Assembly: GCA_030762175.1 (NCBI GenBank)
Contig: CM060835.1
Coordinates: 84,594,001 to 84,658,000 of the forward strand
Direction of reading: 5' to 3'
Source: Metallyticus violacea
Lineage: Eukaryota; Arthropoda; Insecta; Mantodea; Metallyticidae
DNA: 64,000 nt
In this document: positions 12,301 to 25,167 of the stretch, one piece after another
Layout: every line of letters begins with the position of its first letter
How positions within the stretch are numbered: position 1 is the first letter of the stretch
Translations under genes and position numbers: made by a program
The notes under the pieces: model-generated
The model's database searches: none
What the model saw: only the letters and a program-made list of their open reading frames with translations
What the model was told of the DNA's origin: nothing

Positions 12301-14436
12301 ACTGAGCATGTCTCAACTTGCACAACCATCAAAAGCGGGAACCAGAAATGACAACATACTATGTGTACTTCATACATGATTCTAATAAAATGTTGTAAAA
12401 TTAAAATATAAATAATGCCTGTTAAAATAATATGATCATTCTTTATTAAACAGTCCTTGTATATTCCTGCATTTCTTCTTTGCACACAACTGGCTGAAGT
12501 TTCAGTGGGTTCTACTTCCAGAGGAGAAAAATGTCTGCAAGTTTTCAATAATGCAGTTCCCGGTTTTATAACTTCTGATGCATTACGACGTAGCAAAAAT
12601 GTTTTAATCCCTTTGAGGCACTAATGTCGGCATTGGGTCCTTTTCCTGAACTTAAATAAGGCGACGCATAATTGTAATTACAGTTCTACTATAAAAATCA
12701 ACTATGGTTTGTCCCGTACTATAAATCATGTCGATAATATTGTAACTTCAAATAATAAAAGCTAAATTTAGATAACATACATTTTCATCTTTCACTGTTT
12801 AACTCTTTAGCTCGTGTCGTCTGCGTCATCTTTGTTCCTGCAAAGAAAAACCAATGAAATGATTACATTTTTTGTTACCTTTTAAACACAATGCAATATA
12901 TAAATTCAAGTATGTTTGGGAAGTGCATAGGTATTTAACATTAACAAGGTGTATTTGCGCCTTAGTGTTCTTCGAACTGCTCCCGTTAGACGTGTGTGTG
13001 GTTTTTTTTCCCCTCCTTTTTTCCTTTTTTACCCGGGCTCACCATCAGTTACCTCCTTAGTCTGAAGTCTCCCTTGTTTTAATGTCGAACAATCAAAAGA
13101 TCACAGGGATTTAGATAGACTTTAACGAAATAATGGTTCACAAATTTTGCGCAAAACAGGCGCAATTACTTAAAAGTGATAGTCACATTCATTAGTAAGT
13201 TTACCTGCAGTAATGTAACTGGATACAAGTTATTTCAAGGCTGTATCGCTGGATGTTTCGGCCATGCAAAGAAGTTTACTCCATTGTTTTGCGTCCTAAA
13301 TCTTGTTTTTCAAAGAGTAAAGGAATTTTTTAAAGAATACGAAGGTAGTATTGTAATAGTGAATAATAAAAACTAAAATTATATCACAGTAATCTTTTTG
13401 TTATTAAATCTGTGGAGTAAGCAATATTAATTAATGTTACTTGAAATATATATGTATTTTGTACGCAAAGGAAGGCGTAGTACTTGCTGTTTGTTACATT
13501 TGGCTCTTTTAAATCGTTGCGGTGCCTAAACTAAATGAGCATTGTATCCAGAAACACGATAGCATATAAATAATTGTAGACAAGTGCTGTTAACGTAATT
13601 TTTGAAACGTAGTACTGGTGTGAAACTGGAGGCGTCAATACCTCCAGGATTAGCAAAAGCCTCATTTGTTTGCGTAAACAGGGGAAGTTTACTTGGCGCT
13701 TTGACGTCACACAGTGTATCAGCATTCTGATGGAGTCGTAAAAACGATATATCTCGAGACAGTGCGCTATCGATTCTATCCGCGTTTGTTTGGCTGTCCT
13801 GTCCCTGATGGATGAGGGAACAGTACAGAGTTAAGTGCATTCCATTTTTTGCTGCAGTTTCCAGTATTTATTTTAAAACAAGCTGAAGATGAAAGACGGT
13901 TAGAACTTTATGATTGAAGTAAACTAGGCAGGCTCATGTAATTTTTAAAGCTTTTTTTTTTTTAGGGTTCCATACTTGTCTTTTATTACTATTTGGGATA
14001 TTTCAGCTACTCGTGCTCATTTGGGTATTTGCTCAGAATCCCCCATTCTTCTTAGGGCACATTGATAAGCCGTAGACTAAAGGACGCTTAAATTTAACTA
14101 TCGTTTGAAGGTGAAGGAAGTAAACGTAGAACAAAAGGAAAAGTAGTTTTCCGGAACATTACAGCTGCACTTTTAGTTTAATTAACAAAATAGTGCACTT
14201 AACTGAAAAATCAAGAACAATCACTTCAGAATTCACCTTAACAAACTGCAAATTCGTATGCATTGTGTATATATAAACATGCCCAGAATTTGAAAATATC
14301 CCTTCTGAAATAATATGTAAAATGCTTATGCCATAAAAACGCAGAATGTATATTTAATAGCGTCTTATCTATGCATTACATTTCGTTCACAGTTAACTTT
14401 TAAAATAACTCTGTTAGTATATTTATCGGTCATTCA
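9343..14436. other. Five kilobases without a supported feature
   Basis: AT-rich DNA. The longest open frame, 11407-11796 plus (129 codons), has no recognisable domain, signal peptide or homologous repeat in the window. The frames at 9928-10209, 12276-12596 and 13526-13840 are similarly anonymous. A CRE-like octamer-type string TGACGTCA occurs near 13703 in isolation. No TIR pairs or tRNA genes were seen. Confidence 0.55.
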
Positions 14437-14512
14437 CGCCCTGAATTGAATGGGACGCTGATGACCTGAGATGTTAAAGAGCGTCCGTAAATAAACCAAA
14501 TAAACAATAAGC
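14437..14512 (+). mobile_element. 3' fragment of SINE family B
   Basis: Only the last block of the family remains: TGAATTGAATGGGACGCTG, then ATGACCTGAGATGTTAAAG, AGCGTCC and an AAATAAA-type tail. It is nearly identical to the copy at 8698-8998 and preserves both hairpin arms. The missing 5' part fits abortive reverse transcription (inference). Confidence 0.85.
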
Positions 14513-14981
14513 AAAAGGATGTAAACAAAGTAATCTGATACTGTGGGTAATAGTCTGTAGGTATAATAGCCCATTGTTTACAAGGGTACTTCTTTTAATC
14601 GTAAGTTGAGCAAGCTGATAGATTATCATCCTGAAATGTAAAACGGAAATGTTATGTAGTATACAGAACAGATGTTTAATGTTTATTTTTTGTAAAGGAA
14701 TGCGTTTTTGTGCGTTTTATTTCATGTATCACTCTTTTTAACGAAATATTGAAGCATTGCGAACGTACTTTTCACAGTGATCTCTGTGCAATCTGAAGGA
14801 AACGTGAAGTATAAAATGCTTCCACTTATTTCTGCCTGTATTCAAAACAACACCCAAGGTGAATCGCCGTTCTCTCCCATTTGAAGAGGAATAAAACTGC
14901 GAAACATTCATCTACAATATAATTAGTTTATATACAGAGTTTACAATATACCAACTAATTCAGTGTATCCCTCATTACTTC

Positions 14982-15284
14982 AGTCCACATTGACCACCAC
15001 AGGTGGCCCAGATCGTTAAGGCGCGAACTCGTGAGCGGGAGGTCTGGGATTGGAATCCCACCAAGACCGTCCTTCTTAACTAAGGTTTTTTTCCAGGTTT
15101 TCCTCAGTCCTCAAAATGGCAAATGCCGGGAAAGTGCCCTAAACTTAGGCCTGGAACGTTTCCTTCCTTAAAAAATCCTTTCCCATTATATCATTTCATT
15201 TCATGTATCATCAGTGTCCACCGCCTTGGTGCCTCAGAATAAAAACAGGCTTAAAACACTATTTAAAAAAAAGTTCACATTGAC
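14982..15284 (+). mobile_element. SINE family A with target-site duplication
   Basis: The element spans about 14995-15271. The A box GGTGGCCCAGATCGTTAAGG is well kept and the B box is mutated (GATTGGAATCC). Flanks agtccacattgac (14982-14994) and agttcacattgac (15272-15284) differ at one of 13 positions. The tail ends in an A run. Confidence 0.92.
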
Positions 15285-15479
15285 ATTTTTAGTGGCTGTC
15301 TTGCATGCTTTATAGTAAAACGAGCACAGTGAAAAGTAATGTAATAAAGATTTTACTCGTTAAGTTAGCGCTACTTCTGACAGCGTAACGTCATGATGTT
15401 GTTATTTCTTTAAAACTGACAACCCTATTTTTAAGTTCACAAGAAAAAAATTAATCTTGTGGGACGAGAGCATACATAA

Positions 15480-15985
15480 TAGATATAATACCACCATAGT
15501 CCTATAAAACAGCTGGTATTCTGCATATAGGAGGCACCAGTGTTCAACCACGCTTGCACAAAGAAGTACGCGGATCTCTAGGTGCCTGTAAGTTATTCCT
15601 GAGGTTCGGCGTGGGTTCCACATGGTCCCACAATTTCATTTGGGTTCAAATCGGAGGATGTTGTATGAGGCTCCTGAACGTTCACAGTTGCAGCCTGATG
15701 AAGCGGAAATTGTCATCCTAGAAGACAGGGATTAGAATGTTATTTCCGTAATTAAGTGAAGGGCAAATGACAATATCCAGCATCTCGGTGTAGTCATTCT
15801 GGATCACCTCCAGAAGATCACAGAGCCTCCACCAGCTTGTACCACACCGTGCACGCATTCTTTTTGAAGGATGTTTGAGATTTTAGATGGACTTGGCGCC
15901 GAGCATCATTCCAATATATGTAAAAACGGAATTCGTGTGATCAGATAACATTCAAACCTGCACGATTCACTATGAACAGAAGAGA
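15480..15985 (-). mobile_element. Tc1-like transposase remnant
   Basis: Minus-strand reading gives VHGVVQAGGGSVIFW at 15854-15810, a close match to the Tc1-family block that precedes the second catalytic Asp (commonly VKHGGGSVMVWG). Further on, a segment LWDHVEPTPNLRNNLQAPR at about 15640-15585 corresponds to the LWDELxRRVRxRNxxP block near the C-terminus of Tc1 transposases. The frame between them shifts and holds stops. The N-terminal DNA-binding part is not visible. This is a dead internal fragment of a lineage distinct from the mariner copies elsewhere in the window. Confidence 0.6.
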
Positions 15986-17754
15986 GCGAAGGCCTCTTAC
16001 GTGTCACTGCAGTGCAGTCCTTTGCAAAGTGTTCTTTCAGAAGTAGCAATTTCTATGTAAAAGCAAAGTGCATTTTATATTGTGCTTCATGCTTTGGCAT
16101 GTTCAAATGCAATACTGTTTTTTTTTGGGGGGGGGGCATCCACTAATATCCACTTCGTATACACAGCTAACGAGACAGGCCCATATTCCCCTGGTAGATA
16201 TTTATGATCCTTGACGCTCAACGCCACCTACGAGCGCCTATACCTTTAAGCAGGTACAACCACCTTATCCGTCAGGTCGTTATTTTCATTTTATGAAAAC
16301 ACCGCCAGAATGCTCGGTTGTAATTTTGCAATCCATTTAAATAATATTTTGGAAATTTGAAACGTCTATAACTACTCTTAGAATTAAAAAAGAAATTAAG
16401 AGAGATCGGCGTGTCTTAGGATTTCTGATGCATTGCAGTTTAAAGTAAACATTTTAGCCAATTTTGTGTTTTAGTTAAACAGAAAATATTTGCCAGCCTA
16501 TTTCAAACAGAAGGATTCAAAGGTTGCGTTAAACTGGTGTGGATTCACTCCGTATTCACAACCTCTCCGCTCCACACATTACGTACTCTTGTTTCTTTTC
16601 TCGGTTAATTTTTTACTTTTAGCGGATGATGTTAATTTATCAATAACATAATTTATCTGAAACCTTCACAGGTCAGCTCAGAAGTTGCTGCTTGCATATG
16701 ATTATTAATGTTATAATAAATTAACTGCTTGTCCTGTATTTCTGAAAATAGCATGTGACGTGATGTGATGTGATGTCAAGAGAACATAATCATATACGCG
16801 CAAAACGCCCAAATAAATATTTGTTTTCGTGCCATTGCATCCTCTACTAGTCTTTGTTTGACCAACTAAATTACTTTTTGCACCCTTACATTGGGTTTTA
16901 AGGCCGTATATCTTCTCCATAACGTCGACTGTTGAAGCCCAGTAATGAAGGTTTTCGTTTGAGCTGTAAGTGCTTGAGAGTGGATTTTGCGATTTTTTGG
17001 TTTTGTTTTGAGGTTCAGTTCGAGATCAGAATTGATCGCTAACTTCAAAACATTCCTGAAATGTGCACCACAGCTGGTTAGAGTGCCTATTTTTTGGAAT
17101 TTATTGTATATTTTGCCTGTTTAAAAAAATAATTGAAGTTAAATAATTTTTAGAGTATTCCAGCACATCTCTATTTATACGAAATGGGCTTACTTACTCG
17201 ACAGTATAATTTTAATATATAATAAGTATGCTGATTATAGTTATGTTTATTACGTGTTAGTAAATGCGTAGAACTAATAACTTTCGAATATTGTTTTTCT
17301 AATGAAAGCCCGGCACGTTGCTTTTGGTGCAGCGGTGGAACAACACGGTAAAGTTACAGCATAGTTCCTACGGCGCGGCGGTAGAAATGAAAATGAACAA
17401 ATAGTATCCATAACCATAGAGATTCTGATTTTGTTCTGCATGTTTTTTGAGTTTATTTATTCACGTTTTTCATCCTCGTGCACAGTGTTTTGGAAGGATG
17501 ACGCTGACAAGGTTTGGGCGTCCCAAATGTAGCAGAGCTGTTTCTAACTGAAACCCATTAAGATCTGTATATGTCCACGTTCAGTTAAGACATTTGTTTT
17601 AAGTTTATATAGCAGTTTTCTCGTCATGATAAACCTCATGATGATTATAATTTTAAAAGCTTTTTGTTAATACTTCGAAAAGTAATGACATAAAAATTGC
17701 TGTTTTACACTAAATTTAATTAGGTTATTTTTGTCACAAACATAAAATATACTC
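15986..17754. other. No supported feature
   Basis: AT-rich with a homopolymer G run near 16127-16136 and a short GTGAT-type tandem repeat near 16755-16775. The minus-strand frames at 16711-16920 and 16866-17048 have no recognisable domain. Confidence 0.5.
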
Positions 17755-18310
17755 CCTACTATGTCAACAATCGTTGTCACATACTTGGAAGATAGATCAC
17801 CACATCTGCAGCATTTCTGAATCTCTCCCTCTCCTTCTCCGATCGATCTAAAGCTCTTTTATATGCCAGCTCTTGATTGAAAGTAATGCCTTGCAGAGGT
17901 TCTTTGATCTTGGAAAATACGCCATAATCAGAAAGGCTCATGATAAAAGCCTTCATATCGCTCCAGATGCTTTCATTTGCTGCCACTTAGTAATTTCTGT
18001 TAAACAGTGCGGAATCGAGTGGACACAAACTCTCCGCATTTTTAGCTTCTTTATTAACATTGAATAGGCGATACTGCAGTACCAAGTTCCATGTCCATTA
18101 AAACCCTTACAGCCTCAACATGGTAAACGTTTTTTTTCCGACAGGTCTCAGCGACTGGTCTTCCTACACAGTTCTCCTCCTTTCCTTTACGAAATGATTC
18201 CATCTGTCTTGCTATAGTTCGGAATGCCACTTCTCTCCCACAAGTCTTAGAGCTCTGAGTTGCATTTTTTCCTCTTTCTTCAAACTTTGACTTTTTATGA
18301 AACACCTTTG
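17755..18310 (-). mobile_element. Internally deleted mariner-like transposon
   Basis: Two minus-strand open frames form one pseudogene. The first (18305-18054) resembles the N-terminal DNA-binding region of insect mariners: a FRKGKEENCVGRPVAET segment corresponds to the usual RFREGRExVEDDxRxGRP. The second (17986-17777) resembles the C-terminal end: SDYGVFSKIKEPLQGITF corresponds to SDYxLFPKLKEPLRGxRF, and a terminal LPSM, stop, QRLL string corresponds to LPxRWQR. The catalytic middle, including the first and second Asp blocks, is absent. The remnant is about 0.55 kb instead of the usual 1 kb of coding sequence. Confidence 0.6.
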
Positions 18311-19640
18311 TTCATGCACACTGAAGTTTTTAGGGCGTTAACAAGTTAAATACAGTCGCTGTATATACAAAATATGGTTAGTTCGAGACTTTAGTCACTG
18401 CAGATTTATGAAATAATTGCTGCTGAATAGTATAATACAATATTCCAATGATCTCGTTATTGGTGTAGTATATCATACTTTTAAATAAAAGAAAAGTCCC
18501 AGTGAATGAAATTTACAAAGTCTTGATGAGGAAGGAAAGACGGCCCGCCATGTCATTAATACTTTCACTTTTTGCAGTGTTCGGATAAATGAAGACTCGA
18601 AGCGTTAACTGCACTGTTGCTTGTCTCCGACGTTAAATGCAAAAGAAAACCGACACAGCAGAACGGCCTCTTCAGTGGAAGGTTCAAAGTCATTTCAAGT
18701 AATCGTAATTTATTTCTGTTTGTACGCAACCATGTTAAGGGTGTATATTCATGCTTGTTATTCCGCGTCTTTGATTACACTTATTCCTGTAAACTCTACG
18801 TGAGAATTATAGTAAACTATTTATGAGAATCTATCAAAAGGGGACTAGTGCTACTGCTTTTCTCTCCGTAGAGGCGAAAATCACTGCAAACTGTTAGATA
18901 GTGTCAGGTGCATGCCAAACAGCTGACTCATAGAAACGTAGGTCATGTATAGGCTCAGGCAATAACAGGAAAACACAATGTATGTATCTTTTAAAAACAT
19001 TGTATTTTGCATATTGGTGTGAGGAAGAAAACTGAGGCACGTTAACTAGCTGCTAGAAATCAATATATTAGAAACGCAAGGCTCACATTGTGTTTTAGCC
19101 TGTGTCTGTTGTTTTGAGTTTATTCATATCCACGAGTGTTCGTCAAAGGAAAGCATTGTTCAACACTGACTTAGTAAAGGGTAAACTGCTTAGAAGATTT
19201 TACTGTAACATTATTTGTGCAAAATATATCTTATTGAAGATAATTGTTTGTGACAGTTCTTGTAAATGCAATAAATAGGTTATCAATGCCGTTTATTATA
19301 TTTACACAGACATTTTATCAATTTACGAATAGATATAAATAAAACTTTTTAAATAACAATGGTGTACATTGTATATTCCAGCATTAACCTGTTGAGTATA
19401 AAAAGACGTTTTTTCCATAATTAAATATATTTGATAATTTTTGTTATATATCTAAAAGCCTCCCTACTTTAATTTTGCATACTACATCTAGTTAATACCC
19501 GTCGTTCCGTCGACGAAGAAGAGTTTCAAGTGCACTTGTTTCCCGACAGGGGGCAGAGGGACAGACAGTAAGTCCATCGTCTCCACGCCGTCAGACAGGA
19601 AACTAAAATGTTTCCAATAATTTAGCCCGATAATTAAGCC
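18311..19640. other. No supported feature
   Basis: AT-rich. The two overlapping 60-70-codon frames at 18617-18826 are anonymous. No inverted ends or RNA genes were seen. Confidence 0.5.
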
Positions 19641-19654
19641 CTAAAAATGTATCG

Positions 19655-19735
19655 ACTCGGACCGAATTTGAACCCAGAGGAGAGTGTGCGATACCCCGAC
19701 TTTAACTCACAGGGCGCTCACTAATAATATTTTAC
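19655..19735 (-). repeat. tRNA-like segment, possible third SINE head
   Basis: The reverse complement contains a good polymerase III B box (GGTTCAAATTC) preceded by GTGAGTTAAAGTCGGGG, a weak A-box candidate about 35 bases upstream. The acceptor stem does not pair, so it is not a tRNA gene. It may be an old SINE head of a family different from A and B. Confidence 0.3.
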
Positions 19736-20195
19736 TTCTGCAAATTCGTGAGCATACATTTCATTAAATCTCCTGTCTATGCACGTATTTTGTTTTTTTT
19801 TTATGATTAAGATTATTTTTATTTTTTATATGTAACGTTAAAACCCATTGAGATATGTACTGAACATGTACTTTGAACAACTTTCAAGATAATAGTTCCA
19901 ATAAATCTTAGAATTCTTACAACATTTACAGCTAATTCAATCTAATTGAAGTCAAACTATTCAAAATACCAATATAAGTAGGCTAATATAATATAAAATG
20001 TTGTTGGGCTATCGTAATATGCTAGAGCATTGCATTGTTTCACCAAGTTGGCAGTCTTCACAAGACTCGCAAACAGACCGGGCGTTACTGAGTTATAATG
20101 TAAACAAAAGATAGCCCGCTTTCTGTTCCCCCTATCGGCATGACAGCAGCCCAAATGACATGCTCAGAATCAAGAAATGTTGACAAGTACGGACG

Positions 20196-20225
20196 CCCCC
20201 CCCCCTTTTTTTTTTTTTTTTTTTT
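20196..20225. repeat. C10-T20 homopolymer junction
   Basis: Ten C followed by twenty T. It could mark the reversed poly-A tail of a minus-strand retro-insertion, but no body was recognised to its left. Confidence 0.7.
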
Positions 20226-20454
20226 GCAGCTTATGGATTAATGTTGTCAGTGGCAACCCAAGAGCAGCTCGCAATATCGGTACGTACATGCTGAGATAAA
20301 AATGTTGAGCTGAGTACATTTATTTGCTTTGTCATTGTCGGTACAACGTTATAAATCACAGTCACAAGGTTCATTCATAAAGTATCGTGTTTACTCATAT
20401 GAAAGAAAATGTTAAAAAGTCTGGTGTATGGAAACTGAATTTGGAGTACACTCG

Positions 20455-20700
20455 TATGTAGTCGGTCTAGTGGTAACCTACTTGCTTCGTAGATCCAAGG
20501 TCACGGGGATTAGGGTCGATTGCTTTTTTTAGAGCGCAAAAATCCCAAATATGGCTTCCTTTGGAAGAAAATAAAACCGTTGGTCTTCGTATGGTAGATT
20601 TAAGGCACGTAAAAGAACCTCAAGTTTGAAAGGAGAGGCCTTGACCTGAAGCTCAGTTCGCTAATGACCAAAGATGTTAAAAGCAATTAAATAAAATAAA
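20455..20700 (+). mobile_element. SINE family B, diverged copy
   Basis: Head TCGGTCTAGTGGTAACCTAC, body segment ATGGCTTCCTTTGGAAG, and the GCCTTGACCTGAAG to TGACCAAAGATGTTAAA 3' block align with family B in order. The 3' hairpin arms are lost through mutation (GGGACGCT is gone), and the final block is shortened. No duplication was identified. It is the oldest-looking B copy here. Confidence 0.78.
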
Positions 20701-23700
20701 CCTAGCCTACCTAACCTAAGATGAAGAATGCTATACAGACTATAATGCGTAGGTGCAAATCGTTGCTGAAAACCTTTTCCTTGTCCTTTTAGTTTATGCT
20801 CATGGAATCAGCCTCCAAGGTAAAAAAAAAAAAAAAAAATCTTAACACTAGTCAACAGAATATTATAGTGATAAAGCACACGCACGAGTTTTGACTCAAG
20901 TAGTTTAGATGTGGACAATTTAGCCGTTCTATTGTACGTTTCCAAGCAAAAAGATAATATTTTTCATCATTCTTACAATCTTGCCCATTATGGGATCTAA
21001 TAATCTACATTGTATGTATACCTGTAAACAAATGTCAAATTTTATTCTAATTTTCAAGCAAGTCTATAAATAATCCCACAAATTTAGAAGACAATTTGCC
21101 ATTTAAATCTGCGATCAGGTTTTCAGACTCATATACGGTGATTCATAAGTGTATATGCCTTTAATAGGGCGACAGAGGAGAGCAAAACAAATACTTTTGG
21201 CAACATCATAGGGTTGGCTTCACGTTTTCCTACTATACAAATAGGCCTCTGAAAAAGGCTAGATCTGCGGATAGTGTAAATTCTCGCAAATATTCCAGAA
21301 GTGGTTCCATGGTGTTCATCATGGTCAAGGTCTGATTTTACGCGCGTTTCCTAAGTAACCCGTAAGAAACGCTGCTTGCCAAACAAGTGAATGGGATTCC
21401 TCCCCGGGTTCCAGCCAAAGCTATCATGTGTATCATGTATACATGAAACACAGAGGTCTGTGGCAATACAGCAGGCCCACCACTGCCAATATCTGTAGAA
21501 GTGTACGTAATGTTAACAGCGCAACCAACTCTGTAGTTTCTGACAAATGTTCACTGTAGTTTACCAGCGCCACTTCCCCCCCCCCCTTGTGAACTTTAAA
21601 CTTCACAAAGTCTGAGGGAAATTCCCATAATTGCACCTGGCTTTCGGTTCCTCATAGTGTATGAGAGGGAGGTTATAAGAGCCACATTTTGTGGTTACGT
21701 CCAAGGCTTGCTAACTTTTATAAAGCTCATATTTTCTTTTATTTAAGAGAAATTCGTCTTAGATGATTGTGTGCAGTGTATCTTGCAATACGCGTGCCAG
21801 ACTCGAACGTGCATACAGGCAAGCCCACTCCAGGCTAGATAACAAATGAATACTGACAGGCGGGGAAAGGAAAGGGAAAGCAACTGTGTTATTGCAAAGC
21901 ATAGGTGATAGTTATTTCAACATCGTGACACTAACGGAAAAGCGGTTTGTGCTGTGCAAGATATATGCTCAAACAAAATAATACAATAGTGTAAGCATAC
22001 GTACATACCAGTCCCAAAGAAGGTTAATTTCCTGCTGTTGTTTTTGCAAAGAGTAGTATACAAAATTTGGTACAATAGGATCAGTTGGAAATGCGAAAGA
22101 GAGAAAACTCTGTACGTTACTACATCTGTTGTGGTCGCGAATTTTCCAGCCGAGAGATATATTGAGCGAGGAGGTACAAGGCCCACTTTTACTTGCAAGA
22201 CCGCGTCCGGTTTTTCGTGGGCCATTCTATACGTCGTTAAGTGCGTCCATTTCCATTTTTTTGACACAACTTTAGAGCCTGAAGAGTAAAAATGTCAATC
22301 TGTTATATTCTTCAGGATTAAAGACTGGTATGTATGCAGTTGTGGAAACAACGATGAACATGGGTATGTGTTTTAACAGGGGAGAACGGAGGCTTGCTTC
22401 TCTTTCCTTCGTTTGAGAAAATAAATTGTAGAAGAGACGGAAAATTACAGGAGTGGTTTGTGATAGTTATATTGTTTTGGAAATCAGAATATATCCTCTG
22501 ATTATTTGACTGAACGACCAAATCGCCAGTCAAATCTGGGTAAAAAGCAATAATCTGCCGGATATGGATGTGCTTCTGGGCAAATTAATAATAAAATTAT
22601 AATAATAGTAACATATGTCAGCTGTGGTATTTTTATTCACAACTCTATTCGTGTTTTATTTCCTGAATGTTTTCTAATTTTCACACGTTCATTACCGCAA
22701 AACTGTTTGCAAAGAAATGATGCGGAATGTTTGAATGGGTTTAATTATTAATTAATTGAAATTTAAATTAAATTCGCTAGTAGCTATAACGCATATTTAT
22801 TTTATATCAAAGCTGCACGTTACGTTGCACAAGTGTACATAATATTATTATGACCTTTTTCGCATAAAATGTTCAGTTTTATCGTATATAATGTAATTAA
22901 CAAGCGAAAATCGCGGTGTGTAATCAGTAGCATGCAAGATCTGGCGGCTAAATATAAATCAATTTGATCCGATTTTATAGTTACACTTTGCACCTTGGCA
23001 GCCTTAATTTTGGTGAATGTCTAAATAGGAATGACCAATATTTGAAAAAGTACCCTTTGAAATTTAATGGTTATTATTGCGTGTTGATGTTGGGTTTTTT
23101 TTCCCAATAAATGCTACTGGAAAAAGTGTCACATAATGATCTGATAGTAAGGTATTTACCGACATTTTGCGCACACAAACCGCAAAATGCTTAATTAGAT
23201 GTAGCGTTGTAATTAATTATAGTTGGCGTTGACACAGCTTTACATGACTCAGCAGGATGCACTACTGGAAATGTTTTGTGGTGGTATGCTTTTAAAACCC
23301 CGCTCTGAAGTTTAGTTTGCTTGGTGGAGTTAAAACCGCCAGTCTCTGCACAAAGCCAGTGCCTCCAGTGGCGAAGTCGAGGTTCAAGTGCGTATGTTTA
23401 TCTCTCTTGCCCACCAAAAACAAGAGAAACAGATGAAGCCCGCGGGCAGCACAGTGTCACTTGGGAGTTCCCCGTGCAGTCTTGACGAAATCTCGAACAT
23501 AAAGTAAAATAACCCTTTTGCTTTCCAGGAGGCAGCAGCACTATTGTTGCTGAAAACCGTATTTTCACTCCTCACTATGAATGTGTATGATATACACGCT
23601 ACACAAGCCCAGGATTCGAAATTCTTAAGCCTGTGCGTTCTTTGTCGAGGAAAATAAGAAATCTAAGCTGAACCGGAACTATTGCATAGCTCGTTAACTG

Positions 23701-23740
23701 ATAATTCAACTTAACTTTTGGATTTCAATTGTCACGTAGC
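20701..23740. other. Mostly unannotatable DNA
   Basis: Contains an A18-type run near 20822-20839. A string at 21135-21150 (acggtgattcataagt) resembles transposon ends but has no partner. The open frames at 21433-21636, 21917-22289 and 22318-22533 are short and lack domains. No gene is supported. Confidence 0.5.
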
Positions 23741-24034
23741 CTAATTTTGTTTTATTTTGGTTTATTTACGGACACTTTAACATCTCAGGTCATCAACGTC
23801 CCATTCAAATCAAAATGTGAAATGACCGGTAAATTTTGCTCAAAGGCTGCTTCTTTCAGGCTTGAGGTTCTTTTTCGTGCCGTAAATGTACGATACAGAA
23901 CCCACGGCTTTACTTCCCTTCCGAAGGAAGCCATACTTAGGATTTTAATACCCGAAAAAATCCATCGTTCCTGGTCGGGATCGAACCCGCAATCTTGGGT
24001 TTAGGAAGCAAGTATGGTTACCACTCCACGTGGC
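23741..24034 (-). mobile_element. SINE family B, minus-strand copy
   Basis: Head at 24034 (reverse complement GTGGAGTGGTAACCATACTT, then GCTTCCTAAACCCAAG), a better B box than its relatives (GGTTCGATCC reading through GGGATCGAACCCGC), body TATGGCTTCCTTCGGAAGGG, and 3' block near 23760-23800. The 3' hairpin arms are GGACGTT and AGTGTCC here. They differ from other copies but can still pair with two G-U wobbles. The 91-codon frame at 23729-24004 is incidental. Confidence 0.87.
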
Positions 24035-24232
24035 ATAGTGGTGGCGTTTATGACTTTTCGAATTTTTCCCTACTATAAGGAGGTGATTGTCAGCTTTAGA
24101 GAACCTCAGCTCATTTGTGCTATCATTAATTTATAATCAACTTCATTAAATCATCCACAATACGTTTAGGTTAACCCCTAAGTTTAAGGACCGCCATGTG
24201 CACCTTAAACATGCTATCTTCATCTCCACTGG

Positions 24233-24253
24233 GAGGTAAGGCATCCTTACCTC
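24233..24253. repeat. Perfect 9-bp inverted repeat with 3-bp loop
   Basis: GAGGTAAGG, loop CAT, CCTTACCTC. It lies in a slightly GC-richer island (about 24180-24320). No associated gene was recognised. Confidence 0.6.
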
Positions 24254-24716
24254 AGGGTACCGGTAGAATATCGCCATACCAGGGAAATGCCAGCGAGTTC
24301 ATGGTCTAGTGGGCTGCTATCGGGCAAAAAATAAAATGAAATACCTTTGCGTTTGAGTGCATACAGTGTATGTTTAATGCAGCGAATAGGAGAATTTGGG
24401 CAATGTGAATGCATCGTTCGGCAGAAGTACTTATTACATAGATATAATGGATGATTTTAATTTATAATTGTAATTATATAGTTCATAGCGAATTATAACT
24501 TGTAATGCATTAGAGAAGTCGTATAATACGAGCGTACATACATATTTGTGTTACAGTTGTAATATTTTTACGCTAAGTTGCAATGCTTAGTGTAATGAGT
24601 GATTTAGCACAGTCGCTGAAACACCAGCGTATTCTTTAAATTGCTGTTTTTAAGTGTCGCTCCTAGCTCTCATATCTGGTTCACTGCAGGAAAAATAAAC
24701 CATGCACATTCTACGA

Positions 24717-24917
24717 ATACAGCTGGCCGAGATCGCTAAAGCGTAATTTATGAACCGGAGAATGTAAGGTTTTTATCAGTCTTCATCAGTGGCAAATACT
24801 GAGGAAATACCCTAAACTGAAGCATGGAAGGCTTTAATCCCGGAATTATTTCTCAGTTTGTATCTAATGCCACGGTCTGTGTTGGTGCTGTAAAAAAAAA
24901 AAAAAAAAAAAAAAAAA
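24717..24917 (+). mobile_element. SINE family A, degenerate copy with poly-A tail
   Basis: The head CTGGCCGAGATCGCTAAAGC is clear, but the stretch holding the B box and the first hairpin arm is deleted (AATGTAAGGTTTTTATCAG). CAGTGGCAAATACTGAGGAA, then ATACCCTAAACTGAAGCATG and GCCACGGTCTGTGTTGGTGC, follow in family order. It ends in an A run of about 26 at 24892-24917. Confidence 0.75.
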
Positions 24918-25165
24918 GTGTCAACATAATTTAAAAAGTAAATAAACAAAATAAAAATAATAGTTTCAGTTTTACACAATGCAGCTTTAAACGAATCAAC
25001 AGGACTTCAGCATCGTGTTTCTAAATGCACATGTTAGTATGAATATAATTTGCAATGTTCCTTGGTAATGATCAAAGAATATAAACTGCAATAATCAAGC
25101 CAAGTGTTCTGTCTTGTTCTAGTTCCCAGCTCTAGAATTCCACCTCAACCCTTGGCACGTCCGTT
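24918..25165. other. No supported feature
   Basis: AT-rich spacer between the SINE and the promoter-like block. Confidence 0.4.
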
Positions 25166-25167
25166 CC

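Noticed and set aside
13526..13840. Gene near the TGACGTCA string at about 13703
   Set aside because: Unlike the block at 25.2 kb there is no TATA box at the proper distance, and the 104-codon frame across it has no domain.
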